Shown in pieces: positions 36,817 to 44,998 of a stretch of 64,000 nt of DNA; the first letter of the stretch is position 1; the number at the start of each line of letters is the position of its first letter. The position numbers and the translations under genes are program-made. Source of the DNA: Luteolibacter luteus (GTDB lineage: Bacteria; Verrucomicrobiota; Verrucomicrobiia; Verrucomicrobiales; Akkermansiaceae); the NCBI RefSeq assembly GCF_012913485.1, contig NZ_CP051774.1, positions 310,001-374,000 on the forward strand, in the 5' to 3' direction. Below the pieces are notes generated by a model. The model searched no databases, had not been told where the DNA came from, and saw nothing but the letters and a program-made list of their open reading frames with translations.

Positions 36817-36972
36817 ATGATCCGTGGCGACGCTACAAAGGTCGTCAAAAGGCGCGATGTGGTTTCACACCTCCGGGACAGCTACATTGGCCGGTTGTCG
36901 CTCGATGATTGGGGGAGCAAAGCGATTCGCAAAAAGATGCCAGAAGTCCTCGAAGGAGTTCCCTCGCCTTAA
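36817..36972 (+). CDS. small hypothetical ORF (51 aa)
   Basis: 51 codons from ATG 36817. The peptide is basic and looks coding-like: KVVKRRDVVSHLRDSYIG, then DWGSKAIRKKMPEVLE. No family recognised and no strong ribosome-binding site. It lies 41 bases before a membrane-protein gene and could be a remnant of a larger protein. Confidence 0.3.
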   Translation: MIRGDATKVVKRRDVVSHLRDSYIGRLSLDDWGSKAIRKKMPEVLEGVPSP

Positions 36973-37013
36973 CAGGTGGACGTTGGTAAGGCGGACGCTA
37001 GACTCCTCCCCAA

Positions 37014-37394
37014 ATGATCGCTCGGGCCCTTCTCGCGTGGCTTCTCGGCTGGCTCACCAGCTTCGTTGTGCTGGTATCGCCATACGTTTTGAAAGCCCTT
37101 CTAAAGGGAGCTCCACCATTAGGCACAAATTTTCTCTTTTTCGCCTGGTGGACATTCATCGTCCTTATGGTGGTTTTCTGCTTCCTGATCCTGCCGCTCT
37201 ACCTCTGGTTGCCAGATGGGGTGCGGAGTCTGCCACCCATGGTGCGGGTCATGATCGGCTTGGGTGTCGCCTGTCTTGTTTGCGCCGTTTGGCCGGTGTT
37301 TCTCGAAATCCCATCGTTTCTTCCCGCTGCGCTCGCTACAGGTGGCCTCATAGGCTACATGGTTCCCTCTTCTCCCCATTCAGCGCCTCGATGA
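37014..37394 (+). CDS. small four-helix membrane protein, hypothetical
   Basis: 126 residues with about four hydrophobic helices: LLAWLLGWLTSFVVLV, FAWWTFIVLMVVFCFLI, VMIGLGVACLVCAVWP and LPAALATGGLIGYMV. No family recognised. Its stop overlaps the start of the next gene (ATGA at 37391-37394), so the two are coupled. The downstream partner has a paralog at 59078-59530 but no paralog of this gene lies beside it there. Confidence 0.55.
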   Translation: MIARALLAWLLGWLTSFVVLVSPYVLKALLKGAPPLGTNFLFFAWWTFIVLMVVFCFLILPLYLWLPDGVRSLPPMVRVMIGLGVACLVCAVWPVFLEIPSFLPAALATGGLIGYMVPSSPHSAPR

Positions 37395-37831
37395 AGCCTC
37401 GCCCCCTCAAGCGCTCCCTGACCTTCTGGTCCGGCATTCTCGTGATGTTCTTCACGGTGTGGGCTTGGGTGGATTCGAACATGATGGAGTCACGCGTTTC
37501 GCGAGGGCGCTTCGCCGCCTTTCACAACTACGGCGTGATCCGTTTCCAGAAGACGAATCACCCCGGGCCCACCGCAGCCCAGAGAGGGCCTAATCCGGAA
37601 TCCTGGCCCCTTTTCCTGCCCGTCATCTTTTGCCGCGGAGGCACGGCTCCGGAAGGCAATGTCGCCCATGTAGAGGAGGCATCGTTTGAGAAACAGCTCC
37701 GGAACTACATGAGTACCGAACCGCCCGACACATGGATTATGGTCATCCCCCACTGGCTCATCATCCTCGCCGTCGCGCTTCCGTGGTCAGGCATGCTCCT
37801 CTGGAGGGCGAAGCGATCGAGGCCGCTCTAA
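37391..37831 (+). CDS. membrane protein with MKPRPL N-terminus, paralog of 59078-59530
   Basis: 146 residues with an N-terminal helix (SLTFWSGILVMFFTVWAWV), an extracytoplasmic middle, and a C-terminal helix (HWLIILAVALPWSGMLLWRAK). The N-terminus MKPRPLKRSLTFWSG is almost the same as MKPRPLRCSLTFWSG in the 150-residue protein at 59078-59530 (minus). Both end with a W-S-x-x-L-L-W-R-A-+ tail, so they form a small local family. The start at 37391 overlaps the preceding stop (ATGA). Function unknown. Confidence 0.68.
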   Translation: MKPRPLKRSLTFWSGILVMFFTVWAWVDSNMMESRVSRGRFAAFHNYGVIRFQKTNHPGPTAAQRGPNPESWPLFLPVIFCRGGTAPEGNVAHVEEASFEKQLRNYMSTEPPDTWIMVIPHWLIILAVALPWSGMLLWRAKRSRPL

Positions 37832-37948
37832 AGACTTGGCCGGAGCATCGGGTTGTTGTTTGGGGCGAGCCTCTTCGATCTTCTCCTCTGCTTTAAGCCC
37901 GAGCTTCGAGCGTAGCTTGATGGCGGAGGATTTTAGGATCGTTGCCAT
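37787..37948 (-). CDS. small hypothetical ORF (53 aa)
   Basis: 53 codons from ATG (minus) reading MATILKSSAIKLRSKLGLKA and EEKIEEARPKQQPDAP. Charged, helix-rich, no family recognised. Its 3' end overlaps the end of the membrane-protein gene by 45 bases in convergent orientation. Low-confidence call. Confidence 0.3.
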   Translation of the reverse strand: MATILKSSAIKLRSKLGLKAEEKIEEARPKQQPDAPAKSLERPRSLRPPEEHA

Positions 37949-38075
37949 GGATGCCCATGGCTTCCTTGATCGTGAATTGAAGCACGTTCCAGCTCATACC
38001 AGCCGCGGAAATTTATCACCGGGATTGAGAAAATCGAAAGCGAGCCTAATGGCCACCTTGCCCTTCAGTGAAGAG

Positions 38076-38146
38076 CAGCCCCCCCAGGACTCGAACCTGG
38101 AAAGACGGAATCAGAATCCGTAGTGTTACCATTACACCAAGGGGCT
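38076..38146 (-). tRNA. tRNA-Gln (anticodon CTG)
   Basis: 71-base cloverleaf: acceptor AGCCCCT/GGGGGCT with G73, anticodon stem ACGGA/TCCGT with loop TTCTGAT (anticodon CTG, Gln), and T arm CCAGGTTCGAGTCCTGG. CCA is not encoded. It is followed on the minus strand by no gene; a promoter with the same -35/-10 as its sister lies upstream. Confidence 0.93.
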
Positions 38147-38165
38147 CTTTGCCGTCGCGGATCGG

Positions 38166-38194
38166 ACGCTAGGCCGATCTGCTCATTTTGGCAA
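38166..38194 (-). promoter_or_regulatory. promoter of tRNA-Gln(CTG)
   Basis: Minus-strand TTGCCA, 17-base spacer, TAGCGT, ending about 19 bases before the tRNA 5' end. The sister tRNA and the gene at 44999 have the same layout. Confidence 0.6.
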
Positions 38195-38234
38195 TCGTGG
38201 AAGATTGCCGACCCGTGCCGGAGCTTTCGAAGAG

Positions 38235-38305
38235 CAGCCCCCCCAGGACTCGAACCTGGAAAGACGGAATCAAAATCCGTAGTGTTACCATTACACCAAG
38301 GGGCT
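38235..38305 (-). tRNA. tRNA-Gln (anticodon TTG)
   Basis: 71 bases, nearly identical to the tRNA at 38076 except for the anticodon loop TTTTGAT (anticodon TTG, Gln). Both genes and their upstream promoter regions are alike, so they arose by tandem duplication and now read both Gln codons. Confidence 0.93.
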
Positions 38306-38324
38306 CTTCGGCGTCGGGGCGCGA

Positions 38325-38353
38325 ACGCTAGGCCGACCTTTTTCGTTTGGCAA
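38325..38353 (-). promoter_or_regulatory. promoter of tRNA-Gln(TTG)
   Basis: Minus-strand TTGCCA, 17-base spacer, TAGCGT, 19 bases upstream of the tRNA. The remaining stretch 38354-38606, up to the next gene, shows no further feature. Confidence 0.6.
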
Positions 38354-38606
38354 TGCAGAATTTGAGCCCTTTTTCGGAATCTTCGATTCACCCCGCTAGA
38401 GCCTCGGATCGGAATGGATTGAAGGTATCGGATTGGGACGACAGGGCAGCCAGAAGTCGGATCTGCATCGCATTCCCCCATGCCCTTCTTCAGGCGCTTC
38501 GCAGCAGGCATGGGAAATTTCCCTGCCCAACCGTTAGGCTTCACGACGTGACATCCCGGGGATTTCTGAAATACTCCCCGCGTCCCGACCTTCAAACGAT
38601 TCGAAG

Positions 38607-39791
38607 ATGTTCCGGAAAACGCTTTTTCTTGCTCTTATCGCCGCCGCTGCCCCCGCCTCTGGAGAATCCGAGGCCCTTCGCGCACTCCCTGTCGATCCCT
38701 CGGAAATTACTCCCGAGAAGGCCGCTCCCGCTGCCCCTGTGGCTCCGGCAACCCCGGAAGCGGAAATCACTCCCCTGCCCGCGGGCACGGTGAAGCTGCC
38801 GCCGCGGAAGACGAATATTAAGACCGATGCCCCCGAGATCGCAAACCTCCCGACAGGTGAGGACGCGATCCGTCTGCAAATTTTCCTCGATCAATCCAAT
38901 TTCGGCCCCGGCGTTATCGACGGCAAGCCGGGCCGCTTCACCGTGCTGGCGGTGGATGCATGGAATGAAGTGCATGGCCATGCACCGGGCGACCTTGGTC
39001 CGGTAATGGCAGCCGCTCGCAAGGCGGTACCGCACGCCTTCGCCACCGCCACCGTTCCGGTGAGCGCCGACAAGTGGGTGAACAGCGGCCTCTCGCACAA
39101 CCGCGCTCTCCAAGCGCAGGCAAAGCGCATGAGCTACCGCAGCATCGCGGAGTTCATGTCGGAGCGCTTCCACACGGATGTGGAGTTCATCCTCGAGATC
39201 AATGGCTCCAAGAACACCTGGGGCGTGAAGGCCGGCGGCAAGCTGATCGTGCCGAACGTGAAGCCTTTCCTGATCGAGCAGATCACCGGCAAGCGCTACG
39301 AAGCGGATACCAGAATGTCGGAGCGCCACGCCGTGGTGGATACCAAAAAGAACCAGGTGCGCATTTTCGAAGGTGCTCCTGCGGCGATCGCAATTTCCGA
39401 GGAGGAATTGGTCTCCGACAAGCCGGTGCTGGTGAAGCCGAACTTGGCACTTGTCGCCTCTTTCCCGATCACTCCGGGCAAGCCTCAATTCATCCACTAT
39501 GGTGTGTGGAAGCTGAACAACAGCGTGGAACTGCCGGTGTGGCGCTATGACCAATCCCTGCTGGATACCGGCAAGCGAAGCAACAACGCGCTGAACATCC
39601 CGCCCGGCCCGAACAGCCCGGTAGGCATCATCTGGAACGGCCTGAGCCGTCCGGGCATTGGCCTGCACGGGACCTCGGATCCGGAGACCATCGGCCGTGC
39701 CCGCAGTGCCGGTTGCATCCGTCTGGCGAATTGGGACGCGATCCGCATCCCCACGCTGATCCGTCCGGGTGCGACGGTGGAAGTCCGCTGA
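38607..39791 (+). CDS. secreted L,D-transpeptidase (YkuD)
   Basis: 394 residues with a signal peptide and a Pro/Ala-rich linker (APAAPVAPATPEAE). Residues 80-240 contain a peptidoglycan-binding-like segment (LQIFLDQSNFGPGVIDGKPG) and a LysM-like stretch (FILEINGSKNTWGVKAGGKL). The C-terminal YkuD domain has GLHGTSDPETIGRARSAGCI split at the active site: conserved H-G-T and S-A-G-C-I-R with catalytic Cys370. The enzyme forms meso-diaminopimelate cross-links or attaches lipoproteins to peptidoglycan in the periplasm. It is a stand-alone gene between the tRNA pair and an unrelated lipoprotein gene. Confidence 0.9.
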   Translation: MFRKTLFLALIAAAAPASGESEALRALPVDPSEITPEKAAPAAPVAPATPEAEITPLPAGTVKLPPRKTNIKTDAPEIANLPTGEDAIRLQIFLDQSNFGPGVIDGKPGRFTVLAVDAWNEVHGHAPGDLGPVMAAARKAVPHAFATATVPVSADKWVNSGLSHNRALQAQAKRMSYRSIAEFMSERFHTDVEFILEINGSKNTWGVKAGGKLIVPNVKPFLIEQITGKRYEADTRMSERHAVVDTKKNQVRIFEGAPAAIAISEEELVSDKPVLVKPNLALVASFPITPGKPQFIHYGVWKLNNSVELPVWRYDQSLLDTGKRSNNALNIPPGPNSPVGIIWNGLSRPGIGLHGTSDPETIGRARSAGCIRLANWDAIRIPTLIRPGATVEVR

Positions 39792-39916
39792 TTCAGCGGG
39801 TGCCTGGGGACCCAGCTTTCAGGGCGGTCGTCTGCGACAAATGGCTGCCCGCGGGGTTAGGTCTGGCATGCACAAATCCAAAGCCCGTCTTCGCTTGGAT
39901 GCGTGAGAGCTTCCGC

Positions 39917-40855
39917 ATGATTTCCCGCCGCACGATTCTCGGTCTCCTCGCCCTGCCGCTACTGCTCGTGTCCTGTCGCGAGAAGGAACCTCCACGGGCG
40001 GTGAAGGTCTCGGAGGAGGGCTCCCTGCAGCTTACTTTGGCGAGTTTCAACATCCGCTATGAAGGACCGGTGGATCAGCCCTACCGCGCGTGGCCGAATC
40101 GCATCCAAGGCGTGGTCCGCACGATCCGTGGCATCGATCCGGATGTGCTGGGCGTACAAGAGTCGCTGCATGGGCAGTGCGCCGACTTGCGGGCCTCCCT
40201 GCCTGACTATGCATTCACCGGCGCGGGCCGCGATGATGGAAAGGAAAGCGGCGAATATTCCGCGATCTTTTACCGGAAGGATCGCTTCGAGCCGGACGTG
40301 ACCGACAGAGGCATGTTCTGGCTTTCCGATTCACCGGAGCAACCGGGATCCCGAACTTGGGGAAATGAGATCCCTCGGGTGGTCACATGGATCCGCCTGA
40401 TCGATCGGGCAACGGCGAAGGCATTCTATGTTTTTAACACGCATTGGGATCATCGTAACCAACCATCCCGTGAGAAGGCGGCGGTGTTGATTTCAAAGCG
40501 GATCAATGCCCGTGCCCATGCGGATGAACCGGTGGTCCTGCTCGGGGATTTCAATGCGGCGGATAGCAATCCGGCCGTGGCCTACTTCACAGGAAAACAG
40601 GTAAGCCTTTCCGGAAACGCGGTGCCGCGGGTGCAGACTCCCCTGCTCGATGTTTTCCGCGCCTCGCCCCCGCCCGGCGGCAGCCAGCAAACGCTGCACC
40701 TATGGCGGCCCCTGCAATCTGGCTGGCCGCGGATCGATCACATCCTCGTGACAAATGGTGCGAAGGTGGAGGCAACCGGTATCCAGCGGGCAAAGACGAT
40801 CGAGGAGCGGCCCTCCGATCACTTCCCGGTCTGGGCAAGGATTACCTGGCCCTAG
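39917..40855 (+). CDS. lipoprotein of the endonuclease/exonuclease/phosphatase family
   Basis: 312 residues from ATG 39917. The N-terminus has a lipoprotein signal with lipobox LVSC (Cys about residue 20). The EEP fold is complete: LASFNIRYEGP (Asn at the metal site), DPDVLGVQESL (Glu), FNTHWDHRNQPSREKAA (His/Asp), VVLLGDFNAADSNP (Asp/Asn) and WPRIDHILV (Asp/His), RPSDHFPVWA (final Asp/His). Upstream in-frame starts at 39713 and 39899 give N-termini without a signal. It may cleave phosphodiesters of nucleic acid, lipid or sugar outside the cytoplasmic membrane. Confidence 0.87.
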   Translation: MISRRTILGLLALPLLLVSCREKEPPRAVKVSEEGSLQLTLASFNIRYEGPVDQPYRAWPNRIQGVVRTIRGIDPDVLGVQESLHGQCADLRASLPDYAFTGAGRDDGKESGEYSAIFYRKDRFEPDVTDRGMFWLSDSPEQPGSRTWGNEIPRVVTWIRLIDRATAKAFYVFNTHWDHRNQPSREKAAVLISKRINARAHADEPVVLLGDFNAADSNPAVAYFTGKQVSLSGNAVPRVQTPLLDVFRASPPPGGSQQTLHLWRPLQSGWPRIDHILVTNGAKVEATGIQRAKTIEERPSDHFPVWARITWP

Positions 40856-40975
40856 TTTTGGGTGACACTCGTTTTCAAACCCGTTCTGCGGTTTTGCGGC
40901 TTTTTCTGTGTTTTTACCGAGAGTCCTTGCCTCTCGGGCAAGAAGCGGCTTGCCTGCGCGGTAATACGGCAACCC

Positions 40976-41959
40976 ATGACAACGACGATTTTCCGCACAC
41001 TCCTTCCGCTGGCTTTCACTGCGACCGTGATGGCTGATGATCCGTGGCTCGTTTTCGAAGGGACGAAAGGCCCGGGCAAGGGCAAGCATGTGGTCTTCAT
41101 CAGCGGCGATGAGGAATACCGCACGGAGGAGAGCTTCCCGATGCTGGGGAAGATGCTGGCGGAGAAACATGGCTTCAAGTGCACGGTGCTTTTCTCGATC
41201 GATCCGAAGACGGGCGAAATCAATCCAAACGAGCAGACGAACATTCCCGGCGTGGAGGCGATCGACTCCGCCGACTTCCTGGTCTTCGGCCTGCGCTTCC
41301 GCGAGCTGCCGGACGACAAGATGAAGCACATCGTGGACTACGTGGAAGCAGGCAAGCCGCTGCTGGGCCTGCGTACATCGACGCATGCCTTCAATTACGA
41401 GGACAACAAGCAGAGCCCCTACGCTTCGTGGTCATTCGGTTCGGACGGCGGCTTCGGCAAGAAGGTGCTGGGCGAAACCTGGATCAATCACCACGGCGAT
41501 CACGGCAAGGAGAGCACCCGCGGGGTAATCGAGGAGGCGAACAAGAATCATCCCCTGCTGCGCGGCGTGGAAGATGTCTGGGGTCCGACCGATGTCTATG
41601 GCGTGACCAAGCTGCCCGACGACGCCACGGTGCTGCTGCGTGGCCAAGTGCTCACGGGCATGAAGCCGACCGACGGTGCGGTGGAAGGAAAGAAGAACGA
41701 TCCGATGATGCCGGTGGCCTGGGTGCGCGAGCGCAAGCTGGAGAACGGCAAGACACAGAAGGTGATCTGCAGCACGATGGGTTCCTCGACCGACTTCGTC
41801 TCGCCAGGCTTGGCGCGCTTCGTGACGAACTCTGTCTACTGGGGCACGGGTCTTGAAGTGCCGGCGAAGCTGGATACGGCTCCGGTGGGCAAGTATGCGC
41901 CGACGAATTTCGGCTTCAACGGCTTCAAGAAGGGCGTGAAAGTTTCCGACCTGAAGTAA
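40976..41959 (+). CDS. secreted ThuA-like protein
   Basis: 327 residues from ATG 40976 with a signal peptide (LLPLAFTATVMA). The ThuA domain (class I glutamine amidotransferase-like fold) is clear: KHVVFISGDEEYRTEESFPM, DSADFLVFGLRFRELPDD, GKPLLGLRTSTHAFNY, INHHGDHGKEST and HPLLRGVEDVWGPTDVYG. ThuA proteins associate with trehalose/sugar metabolism in rhizobia and often occur in sugar-degrading clusters of Verrucomicrobiota. The catalytic Cys of glutaminases is not evident. A bidirectional terminator follows. Confidence 0.83.
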   Translation: MTTTIFRTLLPLAFTATVMADDPWLVFEGTKGPGKGKHVVFISGDEEYRTEESFPMLGKMLAEKHGFKCTVLFSIDPKTGEINPNEQTNIPGVEAIDSADFLVFGLRFRELPDDKMKHIVDYVEAGKPLLGLRTSTHAFNYEDNKQSPYASWSFGSDGGFGKKVLGETWINHHGDHGKESTRGVIEEANKNHPLLRGVEDVWGPTDVYGVTKLPDDATVLLRGQVLTGMKPTDGAVEGKKNDPMMPVAWVRERKLENGKTQKVICSTMGSSTDFVSPGLARFVTNSVYWGTGLEVPAKLDTAPVGKYAPTNFGFNGFKKGVKVSDLK

Positions 41960-41975
41960 TTTTCGAACACAAAGG

Positions 41976-42001
41976 AGGGGCGCGTTTCGCGCCCCTTTTT
42001 T
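41976..42001. terminator. intrinsic terminator between convergent genes (thuA-like and tex)
   Basis: 9-bp stem aggggcgcg / cgcgcccct with loop ttt, T-run on the right and A-rich sequence on the left, located in the 56-base gap between two converging genes. Confidence 0.85.
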
Positions 42002-42015
42002 GTGCCCGTGGCGGC

Positions 42016-44346
42016 TTACTTCTTCTTGGCCTGGTTCATCGCTTGGCTGAACCAGTCGTTGTTTCCTCCGCCCCCTTGTTGCGGGCGTGAGTCGCGGCGT
42101 TCCGGACGCGGGCCGCGGTCACGATTGTCACCACCACCGGAAGGTGCGCGGCGCGGCTCCATGTCGGGCTTCGACTTCATGGAAAGCGAGATGCGGTTCC
42201 GCGGAAGGTCCACTTCCATCACGGTGACATTGACGCGCTGGCCGACCTTCACGACTTCGCTGGCATCGCGAACGAAGTGATCCGCGAGCTGGCTGACGTG
42301 GACGAGGCCATCCTGATGCACTCCCACATCGACGAAGGCACCGAAGGCGGCGACGTTCGTGACGATGCCGGGGAGCTTCATGCCGGCCTTGAGATCGGAA
42401 GGCTTCTCGACGCCCTCGGCGAAGGAGAAGACCTCGAATTGCTTGCGCGGGTCACGACCGGGCTTGGCGAGCTCGGCAAGAATGTCCTGCAGGGTCGGCA
42501 GGCCCACGTCGCCATCGACGTACTTTTTGAGATCGATCTTCTTGCGGGCCGCTTCATTGGTGAGCAGCTCGGCGACCTCGCAACCGGCATCCGCGGCCAT
42601 GCGCTCGACCAGAGGATAACGTTCCGGATGCACCGAAGAAGAATCCAGCGGGTGCTTGCTATCGCGAATGCGAAGGAAGCCCGCGGCCTGCTCGAAGGCC
42701 TTGTCACCGAGGCGTGGCACCTTCTTCAGCTCATCGCGCGAGCTGAAGCCGCCATTTTCGGTGCGGAAGGCCACGATGTTTTCGGCCAAGCTCGAATTCA
42801 GACCGGAAACGTAGGCGAGCAGTTGCTTGGAAGCGGTGTTCAGCTCCACGCCGACGGCGTTCACCGCGGAAATCACGGTGTCATCGAGGCTGGTCTTCAG
42901 CGCGCGCTGATCGACGTCGTGCTGATACTGACCCACACCGATCGCCTTCGGGTCGATCTTCACGAGTTCCGCAAGCGGGTCCATCAGGCGGCGGCCGATG
43001 CTCACGGCACCGCGGACGGTCACGTCCTCATTCGGGAATTCCTCGCGTGCCACTTCCGAAGCGGAGTAGATCGAAGCGCCGGATTCATTCACCATGATCA
43101 CCTGAATCGAGGAAGGTAGCTTCAGCTTCTTCACGAAAGCTTCGGTCTCGCGGCTGGCAGTACCGTTGCCGATGGCGACGGCTTCGATCTTGTACTTCGT
43201 GATCATGCCGGCGAGTTCGACAGCTGCCTCGTACATCTGGTTGTTCGAACCCGCGGTGGCATGCAGCACGGTGTGATGCAGCAGCGCACCTTGGGCATCC
43301 AAGACCACGGTCTTGCAGCCCGTGCGGAAGCCGGGGTCGATGGCGAGCGTCCGCTTGCGGCCCAGCGGCGAGGCCAGCAGGAGTTCGCGGAGGTTCTCGG
43401 CGAAGACCTTGATGGCCGTCTCGTCCGCGGACTTCTTTCCGGCGAGGCGCATCTCGGTTTCCATGGAAGGCATGAGCAGGCGCTTGCAACCGTCTTCCAC
43501 GGCCTGACGCACTTGCTCGCCTGCTGTACCACGGCCGGTGACCCACTCGGGCTCGGCGAGGCGGACCACGCGCTCCAGAGGGACTTCGATACGCATGATG
43601 AGGAAGCTCTCCTTTTCACCGCGGCGGATCGCCAGCATGCGGTGGGACGGGATGCTCTTGAAGGGCTCGCTCCACTCGAAGTAATCTCGGTACTTCGCGG
43701 CTTCGGCGTCGGTGTCCTTGCCATACATCACCTTGGAAACGACGGTCGCTTCCTCCTCGTAAATCTTGCGGACGCGACCGCGCAGCGCGGTGTCATCGGT
43801 CACGCGCTCCGCGATGATATCGCGGGCGCCGGCGAGGGCCTCGTTTACATCGGCGACCTTCTTCTCGGCATCGGTCTCCGTCTCGGCATTGACGAACTTC
43901 GCGGCTTCCTCTGCAGGATCCCCGCCTTGGTTCGCGAGCAGCCACTCGGCGAGCGGTTCGAGACCCTTGTCCTTCGCCTTGGTCGCGCGGGTCTGGCGTT
44001 TCGGACGGAAAGGAGCAAAGATGTCCTCCAGCGAGGTCATGGTGCCGGCGGCATCGATCTTCTTCTTCAGCTCCGGCGAGAGCAGGTTGCGCTCTTCGAG
44101 GGACTTGATGATCGAAACGCGGCGGCTATCGAGTTCGGCGAGCTGAACCATGCGATCGCGCACGGCTTGGATCTGCACTTCATCGAGCGAGCCGGTGGCT
44201 TCCTTACGGTAGCGGGAAATGAAGGGAACGGTGGCACCTTCAGCGAGAAGCTTCGCGGTCGACGCTACTGACGTTACGGAGATGCCAGTCTCCTTGGCGA
44301 TGGTGGCGATGTGCTGGGCGGCTGCTTCGGTCGGAACGTCACTCAT
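42016..44346 (-). CDS. tex: Tex family RNA-binding protein
   Basis: 776 residues. Tex is a transcription-related nucleic-acid-binding factor conserved in bacteria. The order of segments is typical: N-terminal KLLAEGATVPFISRYRKEAT, the helix-rich EDIFAPFRPKRQTRATKAKDKG block, a YqgF-like RNase-H fold (TLAIDPGFRTGCKTVVLDAQG and VAIGNGTASRETEAF), the helix-hairpin-helix region near LNTASKQLLAYVSGL, and the C-terminal S1 domain (about 655-725, IVTNVAAFGAFVDVGVHQDG). The last 50 residues are Arg/Gly/Asp-rich. It runs toward the ThuA gene and is separated from it by a shared terminator. Confidence 0.95.
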   Translation of the reverse strand: MSDVPTEAAAQHIATIAKETGISVTSVASTAKLLAEGATVPFISRYRKEATGSLDEVQIQAVRDRMVQLAELDSRRVSIIKSLEERNLLSPELKKKIDAAGTMTSLEDIFAPFRPKRQTRATKAKDKGLEPLAEWLLANQGGDPAEEAAKFVNAETETDAEKKVADVNEALAGARDIIAERVTDDTALRGRVRKIYEEEATVVSKVMYGKDTDAEAAKYRDYFEWSEPFKSIPSHRMLAIRRGEKESFLIMRIEVPLERVVRLAEPEWVTGRGTAGEQVRQAVEDGCKRLLMPSMETEMRLAGKKSADETAIKVFAENLRELLLASPLGRKRTLAIDPGFRTGCKTVVLDAQGALLHHTVLHATAGSNNQMYEAAVELAGMITKYKIEAVAIGNGTASRETEAFVKKLKLPSSIQVIMVNESGASIYSASEVAREEFPNEDVTVRGAVSIGRRLMDPLAELVKIDPKAIGVGQYQHDVDQRALKTSLDDTVISAVNAVGVELNTASKQLLAYVSGLNSSLAENIVAFRTENGGFSSRDELKKVPRLGDKAFEQAAGFLRIRDSKHPLDSSSVHPERYPLVERMAADAGCEVAELLTNEAARKKIDLKKYVDGDVGLPTLQDILAELAKPGRDPRKQFEVFSFAEGVEKPSDLKAGMKLPGIVTNVAAFGAFVDVGVHQDGLVHVSQLADHFVRDASEVVKVGQRVNVTVMEVDLPRNRISLSMKSKPDMEPRRAPSGGGDNRDRGPRPERRDSRPQQGGGGNNDWFSQAMNQAKKK

Positions 44347-44358
44347 GGTCGGTTTCCG

Positions 44359-44388
44359 AATTTACGGCCTTCTGAAGCGCCGTGGCAA
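44359..44388 (-). promoter_or_regulatory. promoter of tex
   Basis: Minus-strand TTGCCA, 18-base spacer, TAAATT, about 13 bases before the ATG. The predicted leader is very short. Confidence 0.45.
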
Positions 44389-44503
44389 GCGGGGGAAAAT
44401 TGCAAGAGGAACCGTCGGAAATTGAGCTGATTGTGAATAACTTTTGGGGGCTTGTTTGCTTGACGAGGGTTTCGGAAGGCTCGGCCGCCCCAAGGGGCTG
44501 CAA

Positions 44504-44679
44504 GCCTGTTATGCCTGTTAAAAAGAAGAAAATTAACAGGTGGTCGTTCGCGGATTCCGGCTATGAACGGGTATTGGGAAGCTCGTCGGGGAGACGATGG
44601 AGAGGAGCTGAGAGGGTTCGTCATTTGGTGGATTCTAGGACGAAACGGAAGGTGGTCCTACTGCCAAGGGACGAGAAAA
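44504..44679 (+). repeat. dispersed intergenic repeat, copy B
   Basis: Aligns in order with the reverse complement of 22437-22588 (GCCTGTT, then TTAACAGG, then CTACTGCC and GGGACG blocks). The inverted repeat CCTGTTA/TAACAGG at the start is 7 bp with a 14-base spacer here, but closed to a continuous palindrome in copy A. Confidence 0.6.
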
Positions 44680-44998
44680 TCGGGAAATGCTATCGGGAGG
44701 CTAGCGAGTACCAAACCACGAAAGCCCCGGCTGCCTCATCGCACATTTCCATGGGGCTGAAGGCACCCCGTTGAGGTTCTATTTTCTTCCGTCTTTACGC
44801 GAGGGAGAAGCTTCTGCGTCGCTTCAACCTCGGGCTCCATGCGCGAACGGCGTTACCGTTCTTGGAGGGGGTCAGACAAACGGCTTTGGAAGTCCGGGAA
44901 TTGTACCTTGATGACACACCGCCCCAGCGGTCGGCCGGGGGCGCCCGACCCTACCCTCTTCCGGTGTCCGAAGGATGCGGCTTATTGCCGCTCATCTC

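Larger units (their letters stand above)
44347..44998. other. gene-free region carrying dispersed repeat copy B
   Basis: 652 bases without a convincing gene. The stretch starts with the tex promoter. The middle (44504-44679) is repeat copy B. ORFs across it (for example 44382-44774) are basic and have no homology, and overlap the repeat. The last 200 bases contain short GC-rich hairpins only. Confidence 0.5.

Noticed and set aside
36824-37390. upstream extension of the frame that contains the 37391 gene
   Set aside because: No signal, no family, and a different N-terminus from its paralog; ATG 37391 overlaps the previous stop and matches the paralog start.
44382-44774. 130-codon ORF on the plus strand
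   Set aside because: Overlaps dispersed repeat copy B; no ribosome-binding site or family.
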